DNA of 64,000 nucleotides from Paralvinella palmiformis (Eukaryota; Annelida; Polychaeta; Terebellida; Alvinellidae), in contig JAODUP010000224.1 in NCBI GenBank assembly GCA_025642065.1, forward strand, positions 760,001 to 824,000, read 5' to 3'. Below the pieces are notes generated by a model. It was not told where the DNA came from and made no database searches. It saw only the letters and a program-made list of their open reading frames with translations. Below, one piece after another: positions 36,178-64,000 of this stretch (the stretch's first letter is position 1; each line of letters starts with the position of its first letter). The position numbers were made by a program, and so were the translations under genes.

Positions 36178-36215
<38 letters not shown>

Positions 36216-36368
36216 TGTATAATTTAGTATTAACTTTGTATTAATCACAAAGGTTGTTTAAATGTTTTTCGCGATGGTATCATTTTCTTAATATAAAACT
36301 GTGGCAATAGGCAAGACGTGAATAAATTACTTACGTCAACAAGTCGATGCATTCACACTTAGCATTTA
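35665..36368 (+). repeat. Dispersed repeat, copy interrupted by a MITE
   Basis: Same block order as 21802-22003: TA run, GGAAATGTGCATGCAA, TA run, then after the insertion TGCATGTATAATTTAG, CACAAAGGTTGTTTA, TTTTTCGCGATGGTATC, GCAATAGGCAAGACG and ATAAATTACTTACGTCAACA. The MITE at 35744-36109 sits within the TA run separating the two halves. Confidence 0.75.
35744..36109. mobile_element. MITE with 10-bp TIR, copy 1
   Basis: Perfect terminal inverted repeat CAGCCTTTTC / GAAAAGGCTG, 366 bp, flanked by TA-rich sequence. Internal blocks GCAGCCGACGTCC, AAAATCGGTCGGCTA, TTGGTTTTGGC, ATGGAGAAGGGCCA and CACAGGTGAGCTG match 52855-53210. Extra TATCAGCCTTTTCAG and AGAAAGCTGATA ends occur at 36143-36184. 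Confidence 0.75.
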
Positions 36369-37620
36369 TTACCGAATAATTGTAATATTAATATGCAGAA
36401 AAGAAGTGTTTAGATGTCCTAATTGTTCTACTGTTGGTTCCGTTCGAGACAGCTACCACGTCACATTAGTCTGTTACGCTGGAAGAGCCGTGGACAGTCG
36501 ATGTTGGTCTTTTAGACGAAATGGTGTCGCAGACGATGAGAGAATCTGTTACAAGTTGTTGTGCCGTTTTATTAGATCGTCTTTTTATAAGCGATCGCTG
36601 CGTCTGCGTCACCGCGTCTTGATATGTTGCCATGGTAGCCTGTGTTTAATAACAGTTCCTCTAACCCAACCCCCAACCCTCAACTCCAACCCCCCCCTCC
36701 CACCAGAATCCTCGTGTCGTGTTAATATGTACGTAGTGAATGAGCGAGATCGCTTTGACGAGAGCGTCTCTGTCATGACAAAACGGTTGTGTAATGATGC
36801 TATATGCAGGTTGCGTGTTTGTGCACGGGGTGGACGTTTTGCAGCAATCTGTTTGTTAGAGGTTTCAGTCATGTTGAGCGTAGTACTGTTTATAGAATGG
36901 CGTTAGAAATAAAGATATTGGCAAACAGTGTAGCTGGTTATTGAGTATTGGTCATAACAGGTACAGCGAAAAGATGAAAGGCTCGGAATTACTCATTTTA
37001 CAGTCTGTTTTATTTTACAGCAGACCAAGGTTCGGACGAAATTGTAAACAAACAAACAAACAAACAAATAAATAAATAAACTTATAATTTGGTAAATAAT
37101 TACTTGAACAAAACCATTAGTTATTTACATCATGAAATGTTCACATTACAACGTGGAAAATTTCTTCTGAAAATAACGATTTGAAATGATGGGTGAAACA
37201 CTCTTCTCATTTTAAAGACAGGCACACCGCGTATTTTCTCGTACTGTGCGAACGTCATATACTGGCCCGTTTAAGCGGGACTGGAACATCGCTCCATCCT
37301 GCACAAACAGGGGAACTGCACAATTTGAAAAACAGACCCTTCCATGTCCGAAGCATTATCAGCGAGGTTCTGAATAGAATGAAGCCCAGTGCGGTGAAGG
37401 CCAGATACAGAACACTGTTTATACTTAGTTTTATCTATCCTTTTAAGCGAAGCAATTTATAGTTTATCAATATCTCATAAGCTGTAAGTTTCTCAACCAC
37501 ACAAGAACTTTCTCAATATCAACGATCACAAGTATCTTCGCGTTAATAAGGAGCTCACCAAACACTCTTCAATAAATGTCATTTATGACGAGGTTCGGAG
37601 TTTTAGTATTCCACGAGGAG

Positions 37621-37778
37621 GGTGTTGTTGTTGTTGTTGTTATTTAGCCTCGACCCTCGTCGGGCATGAAACATATAGGCGAGTGGCGACTACCTGGGGA
37701 AACATCCTACAAACACATGTATCAGTCGGTTTCGAACCCACAACCCGAAGGTTAACGATTGCGCCACCGAAGCGCCAA
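37621..37778 (-). mobile_element. SINE family B, full length
   Basis: Reference copy. Minus strand: GGCGCTTCGGTGGCGCAATC, box B GGGTTCGAAACCGAC, ATGTGTTTGTAGGATGTTTC, AGGTAGTCGCC, GAGGCTAAATAACAAC and an AAC-repeat tail. Confidence 0.85.
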
Positions 37779-38099
37779 GACATTAGAAAACAGAAAGTGA
37801 ACTGTGTCGAACGTATTAACAATGTTCTCGTGGTTTGTATTACAGATGCACCATCTTTCCCTCGGTCATCGGGTCATCGCGAATAGTAATCTCCTCAAAT
37901 ATAAATAAAGCATCAATATGGGAATACAACCCTTGGGCAACTTCATTCCACCGGGAAGACACTGGTCTCTTCATTCAGGGTACAGAATCTACATGGGCAA
38001 TAAATCAATATGATTTCACGTTTGTTAGACAGACCTGTGACTGAGACATGGTTCACGGCCTTTTTTAATCAAATGTCCACTTCTAGTTGGAACAAAAAG

Positions 38100-38280
38100 G
38101 ACATTCCGATGGTTCAGTGGTTAGAGCGCTGCACTTGAAACCTCCAGATTATAGCTTCGAAACCGACTCACACCTGTGTTTGCGCAGTGTTTCCCTAGGA
38201 AGTCGCCATATATCGGCTATTTGTCCTACGCGCGTTCAGCGTCCAGTCTAAATAATTTAACTGAACAAACCCCAGTTGGA
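38100..38280 (+). mobile_element. SINE family B
   Basis: GATGGTTCAGTGGTTAGAGC head, degenerate box B GCTTCGAAACCGACTC, ACCTGTGTTTGCGCAGTGTT, CCTAGGAAGTCGCC, GGCTATTTGTCC. Confidence 0.8.
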
Positions 38281-39609
38281 ACAATATGTATACCTGTTTG
38301 GTCAAAGTTAAGGACAATATAGGATGGAATAAGATGTATTGTCATTGTGTCGCTGGTGCAATTAAGAAGCGTGTCTTGCTATCGGCAAATGGTCGGTGGA
38401 CGTTGATTTGCAGACTTGGTGCCATTGGGCTTTACGTGTCCGCCATTGCTGAATAAATACGACTGAGGTCAAGTACCAAGTGAGAGTTCAAAAGAGGCTG
38501 CCATGTTTCACTAACAGTTTCCTTTCACTGGCTTCTGGCACATTGGTGGCTGCCATTTAGCTCGGTTTCCTGTCCATCATGTATAGCTAGGAGATAGAAT
38601 AAACTGTGATCCTGAAAACGCCACGGTGTGTCTTTAGGTAATACGCTATAATGTCGAAATAAAATGATAAAAATCGAATTATTGATAAAACTTTCCATCT
38701 TACAAATAACGTGAAAGCTGATATAACCGTTACACAAAGTTTTGTTGCCGCTGTCTTGTCAAAGAAAAAAAATGTAAAAACTATTTTAATAAGTTATGGG
38801 TATAATATGTGAATAACCATTTATTTACATTTATTGGGAATATATTATATGTTACTGGGGATTACTTGCCAAGAATCTCTTTGTTTAGAATCCTCTATGG
38901 ATCGATCACACAGTAATGCGTTGTTTCGGGTTTGTGGGGGGAAGATTTGAGTTTAACATTGGGATAGGTTAAATATCTTTATATCCCCCAGTACACATTG
39001 TTAGATAGACTACTACATACCAATTTATTCCTTGCGAACTGGAAATATCAAAACAATTATAAATGCAGTTGATAAGTCATGGAAAACTAGGTCGTTATTG
39101 AAGCAACGAATTACTGATTTCTATTTTTCAGGGCTGAACGAGATGGCACAGATGCTGCAAAATTCTGACTCTGATTAACAATACAATACAATATTGATTC
39201 GGAGTCCAGTTTACAATCATGTAACATGTTATCAGTGAATAAATGGTGGTTAGTGATATTACGAATGAGACTGGGGCCAGGATGATGATTCCGAGACACA
39301 AGTGTCTGTAGCACCAAAAGAGCATTTATATTGCTTGTTAAAAGTTAGTTATATTATTTGTTTGGTGGAAATAATCACTTAATAATCATTAGTAGGTATG
39401 TGATATGTCCATATGTGTTGCTGTTCAATTCCTTTAATTATGCTATTTTCATGCATTGTTTAGTTCAAATTACAAAATCCCCAAATAACTGCTGTGGCCT
39501 GTGAGTGCAAAAACCATTTTCAATTTATAATAAGAGTGTATAGCGATTTATCCAATGATGTTTATTTGTGTTTGTTTGAGCCAGTTAGAAATGTGTTGAC
39601 GATTTAATA

Positions 39610-40000
39610 TTAATTTAAACATTTAAGAAATTCAATATCTGTTTTAAGAGATTTCTTTTTAATTTACCTACGAGGATTTTGATTGTTGGATTTTATTAGG
39701 GAGATCTTTCCAGTGCGCAGGTCCTTTGTAATTGATTTGTATTGATGCTATAGCCGTTTTCCTGTGTATGTTGTTAAGTTGTCTGGTGCTATACCTGTGG
39801 ATTTCAGTGTTTTGTAGTACTAACGGAGGAGGTAGTTGGTTGTGAATTGCTTTGTACATGAATTTATCTATGTGAACTTCGTCAATATCTTGCATGTTCA
39901 GTTCTTTGAAGAGGGGTATTGTATGTTCATTATATTTTGCATTTGATATTACACTTATTGACCTTTCTGTTGTAAGGAACAATTTTGTGAATTAAATTAA
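39610..40000 (-). pseudogene. Non-LTR retrotransposon 3' end (RT C-terminus)
   Basis: Minus-strand reading gives FTKLFLTTERSISVIS, NEHTIPLFKELNMQDID, KFMYKAIHNQLPPPL, IHRYSTRQLNNIH and YKGPAHWKDLPNKIQQSKSS. This is the typical region after the RT domain of CR1-like LINE ORF2 ('H-T-x-PLF-x-x-L', 'Y-x-TR', 'GP-x-x-W-x-x-LP'). After a frameshift it continues as GKLKRNLLKQILNFLN. The 5' part is absent. Confidence 0.75.
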
Positions 40001-43000
40001 TAAAAATGGATGAAGCTTTTGAATGGATATTTTGTTTTCATTACTGTCAAGGACCCTCATTGGATCAACGTTGTTTAGAACGTAGGACCAATGATGATTT
40101 GTCATCATTGTGCCAACATTGGCCGGCGGTAGTATACCACATTGGACTATGGTTAGTCCAACATTGTTGTGCTATCTGGGCAGCTACGTCATAATAAAAC
40201 ACATTAAAAACGTATTAAAATATTTACGTCGAAAGGCATTACGTCCGGTTTATGTCAAAACCGGGTTACGTCAGCATCTTTGGAACCAATTAATAATGCA
40301 AGTTGAAGTATGACTATTATTATTGCTAGCTTTGTTAATTGTTGTCGCGTATAATATACTTTATTGACTTGATAATAAATACTAAATGCTGTTTTTGAAA
40401 AGTTCCACGACGAGATATTTAGCTGGTCCCTTAATTAAATACCTATATGTAAATGAGGGCAGTTTATGATTAGCGGCAGAATCCGGATGATAAACAGCTC
40501 TTGGACCCATATATGACGTTATAAAACAAAGAAAGAACCTTAAAAATAAAGTTCTATTGTCCACACACACACACCGGCTGATATGCATTTTGATTTACAG
40601 GAAATATAACAATCGAGTTTCTCCATCAGCTTCTGATGCGTTTGTTATGTAAACACACAGCCTGGGCAGCAATTTCTTAAACAACAACCTGTATTAATTT
40701 TGTTGAGAAATGAATCTTTTGTGTCTGAATCATTTGTAAGATTAATATCCCAGGGATTATACCCTTGCTCTTGAGCAAGACTTATCATTAAAACAAAATT
40801 ATGGATATTCAAGTTTCAGTCATCGGTAAACTAACTGCCGTTTTACGAGCTTAAGCGCAATAACCCACTATTGCCGTCTACCCTACACCCGTAGTTCCAC
40901 TGGTTCTCGCTAGATGGCGAGTGTAAGTTGGGAAAAGGTTTATTAACTTGTCACTGTATATCAAATTATATATATATATATATCACGGGGGTGGTATACA
41001 TATTACAAATTATACTTAATTAAACGAATTCTCAGTGTCTCGATTACAACAAAAATGTCGAATAATAAACTAAATTAATTAGTAATTTATATAATTTATG
41101 GTGATACTAGCAAGCACGAATTTCATTATATTAGTAAACAGTCTAAATAGATTCTGTTATCTCCAAGTGATTGTTCTGATGTCCACTGCTGCCAATGTCA
41201 ACAATACTACAATACGCCATCGAAGAAAGATCTCCAGATAGTACTTTTCATTCTCTCCTAGATAATAATCTGGAGACACTGAAACGCAAGACTGACTCGC
41301 GTCGGATGGAGCTATCCGCCGTTGATTTGAATATCTTCACGGACCATCTTCTTTATTAAGGAGTAAACAATTCTTGGGTGGTGAATTATCTCGATGTGGT
41401 GACTGGCCATCAACAAATTACATTCCCGAACAATGGAACAGTACAAGGTGATCGATCAACGCCAAACTGATGCGACAAACAAAAATACAACTACCGTACC
41501 AAGAATTATGATAAGAAGAGGTACGCTGATCATCAATGAGCTTTAACCACCACTCACTATCCCCTCCGAGACCCCCCACTCAAACAAACGTGTGATCTTG
41601 AACATTACAGACAGCTCTATCATTTGTCATTAATGATGGGGTTTTACTTGATGTGAAAACTAATTAAGATGTTCTCGACCCATTTATTAGTATGGATATA
41701 TGAAAAGCCTTCGATGTTATCCGACACCAGTCACCGTGACAAATTATTCTTGCAAATTGACCCATACAACTGTAAATCTAAATGGCACAATCCGGCAAAC
41801 AGATCCGAAGTCGACAGAATCTTCCAAACTAATATATGAATGATCTGCTAGAGTGGGTGAAACATCCCAATTGTTGGCATCGATGGTCCCTATATAGGAG
41901 TCGTTCTTCTGCCATTTGACTGAGCTGTAACAAATCATTCACTAACCAATTAATGAGGACTGGTTATTATAATACACCAAATGACATCTTATGTACCGTG
42001 AAGGATTCGGTGGTCACATAAATGTTGAAATAACTGGTTATCTAAGGCTAAGATTCCTTACTTATGGCTACAATAAGGAACCGCCATCGGTTATGGAAGA
42101 CTATGGACCCGCTTTATGATCCGGACATACGTAATGTAGCTATTCTAATTGTAGCCTCTCATAACCTGGATTTGAACATGCTCAGGTAATATGACACACA
42201 CAAACACAAGACACTCATTTTTATTCAGCGTGTACAACCACGTATATGACTTAAACTTGGCTTTCTTTGAGTTGCACACAATTTTACCTTCGTTATCTAT
42301 TAAATACATATGTTCTGGTGTTCCATAGAAACAGAAATGCTCAAACATTGAAATTATCTCGGAAGAATATCATTAACATTATATTTCCATATTCTGAAGT
42401 TGCAGTTTTTAGTTATCACTAAATCTGAGCTGATAGTTCTTACATTTGAGTACAGACAATAAGTATATCTATTATATGTGTACGACTACCTGTTAATCAG
42501 ATTACCATACTTCGAAGAAACCATAAACAGAAATCCAAAAATAAATTACTGATTTGCAACCGGGAACCATCAGTGTCAAACTGATTTCATGACACAAACA
42601 AAGCAGCCGTATTTAAAAATGGACATGATTCTTTGAGCCCATCATACACATATAGCGTTTAACTGATAAGTACTGTACTACAAATATTACTGTAATGTTG
42701 GGAGTAAAATGTGTATTCACACATCCAAAATCAGAAGCATACATGTAAATACTATTGCAGACTTTTTTCAAGAAACAACGATTCATCATGTCGAGCGAGA
42801 AAATGCATTGGGAGTTTCTAGAAAATACGCCAAACGCTTGTTAACAATAATTTCAGATGAAAATAAAAAATTTCAAGGATAATCTTTACGCATAGAGTTG
42901 AAACAAAACCGGGTAAAAGCTATGATGAGGTAAACATATTTTGTGCACGTTTCAAATCATGTTGAGAGAAGCAGTGTTTTGGTTAATATAATAAAGTGCT

Positions 43001-43307
43001 TTAACAACAACAAAATATAATTATCATAACATTGTCAACAGCTTTAACCGATGTCGTTAAGTAACATCGGATAAAACTTTCAAGATGGTTATTGACATCG
43101 TCACAAATCAACATGTTCTTCTTATATTTAATAATGATCAATCAAATATCCAATCTTATAATAATAGTCCTTAATATGATAAAGTTAATGTTTAAATCCA
43201 GCAACACCACGACCAATTATTTATGTGTACAGGGGGATTTCTTTTCATGTTGTATTCGCTGTGTTCATCGACAGGTCAACATTACTGGATGATGGCTGAC
43301 GTGGTTT

Positions 43308-63211
<19,904 letters not shown>

Positions 63212-64000
63212 CTGAAAAATAACAACAACATTTACTGAAGAGAACTAATCAATTGTTAACTCATAGCAAACCATGGTCTATCCACCTTTTCAGCACCATG
63301 AATCTGGGTTATTGAGATAATTTTTAGGTATTGTTGAAGGAATTTATTTTTATTTCAAAACTAAAATAATGTTAGATGCTGACTTATAATATAATTATGG
63401 TTCTACAATACCAAACAATGACTTAGTTATGATATTTTCTATTAGAGACCATTACTTGAATATTACAATTCAGTGTTTAATCCAAGAGGCCGATTCAAGT
63501 ACCCCTGGGCCACCATGTGGCTGAATTTCACACTACGGTCTTGGGTTAGAAGTCTAAGAATCACTGTGTTGCATGCGGATTTACGTGTGTAGTGGCTGAT
63601 AAATGCTTTACTGAAAAGCTGTATATAGGCTATTTACCAGATATATTTGGATCTTATTTACAACCTTCATCCAATAGATATTTGCCACTAAACCAAGTAA
63701 CGTTCAGTGCGATTTAGATGGCTGTCATGGTCCGGCCCGTCTAGTTCAAACTTATTTTTTGTAGAACCTTTGCCATCTGACATGACGATGTGAATGGATT
63801 TAATCAATGATCACATAGATTATAATTCAATGCTTGATTCCTATTACTGTGACATTGGTATTTATGCATGATATCGTGTATTGAAAGTGAACTGATTTTT
63901 TTCTCTTCTGAATCAGCCGTTCATGCAATGTTTACTACATGTAAATGTCAAGGGTGGTAATACTCTAATGTAATAACAAAAATTATTTAATAATATACAG
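63212..64000 (-). other. SPG7 intron 5' of window exon 1 (continues off the window)
   Basis: I found no further SPG7 exon on the minus strand in these 789 bp and no recognised repeat. The exons encoding the presequence and N-domain should lie to the right. Confidence 0.55.

Larger units (their letters stand above)
35501..43307. other. Convergent spacer between the KIAA0513-like gene and SPG7
   Basis: Holds the interrupted dispersed repeat (35665-36368), two SINE family B copies, the 3' end of a LINE on the minus strand and mostly AT-rich unique sequence. ORFs at 36406-36906 and 37193-37462 have no family resemblance. No third gene seen. Confidence 0.6.

Noticed and set aside
36406..36906. 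166-codon ORF in the convergent spacer
   Set aside because: No recognisable domain, odd Cys/Arg composition, no conserved partner exon; may be distal 3' UTR.
37193..37462. 89-codon ORF after the spacer repeats
   Set aside because: No family match, no start or splice context, AT-rich surroundings; treated as chance.

Overview
The window is nuclear DNA of an animal, most likely a lophotrochozoan such as a marine mollusc. It holds intron-rich protein genes with canonical GT-AG splicing. The introns and spacers are AT-rich, full of tri- and tetranucleotide microsatellites, and carry several tRNA-derived SINE families, decayed non-LTR retrotransposons and hAT- or pogo-like DNA elements. No bacterial, viral or organellar genes, CRISPR arrays or rRNA are visible. 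The mollusc call is inference from repeat style and gene structure; no diagnostic marker was seen.

Two protein genes account for nearly all the coding signal, and they converge tail to tail. On the plus strand, about 8.5-34.3 kb, an 8-coding-exon gene encodes a 655-residue protein. It has a long disordered Pro/Ser/Arg-rich N-terminus (exon 1) and a C-terminal region that I recognise as the SBF2-like domain of KIAA0513. All eight exons join in frame with matching phases and end at a stop at 34252-34254. On the minus strand, about 63.2-43.3 kb, 16 exons encode 624 C-terminal residues of paraplegin (SPG7), the ATP-dependent metalloprotease subunit of the mitochondrial m-AAA protease. Both membrane segments, Walker A and B, the arginine fingers, HEAGH and the downstream zinc-ligand Asp are present. 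The first exons (mitochondrial presequence and N-domain start) lie beyond the right edge.

Layout: 1-8.5 kb is repeat-rich upstream DNA, with a CATA array, an approximately 65-bp minisatellite, a 25-bp minisatellite and pogo-like transposon ends next to the first coding exon. 8.5-34.3 kb is the KIAA0513-like gene, whose introns carry SINEs, a decayed LINE split by a hAT-like element, another hAT-like element containing SINEs, and GC-richer repeat-poor islands that may be regulatory. 34.3-43.3 kb is the 3' UTR and convergent spacer, with a transposon-in-repeat insertion, SINEs and the 3' end of another LINE. 43.3-64 kb is SPG7, whose introns hold SINEs, a local direct duplication, a 2.2-kb hAT-like relic and a striking pair of approximately 260-bp inverted repeats flanking two exons.

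The two genes have no known joint pathway. I found no convincing new multi-gene system. The observations most worth checking are the inverted repeats around two SPG7 exons (possible back-splicing), the nested transposon insertions, and the KIAA0513-SPG7 adjacency.
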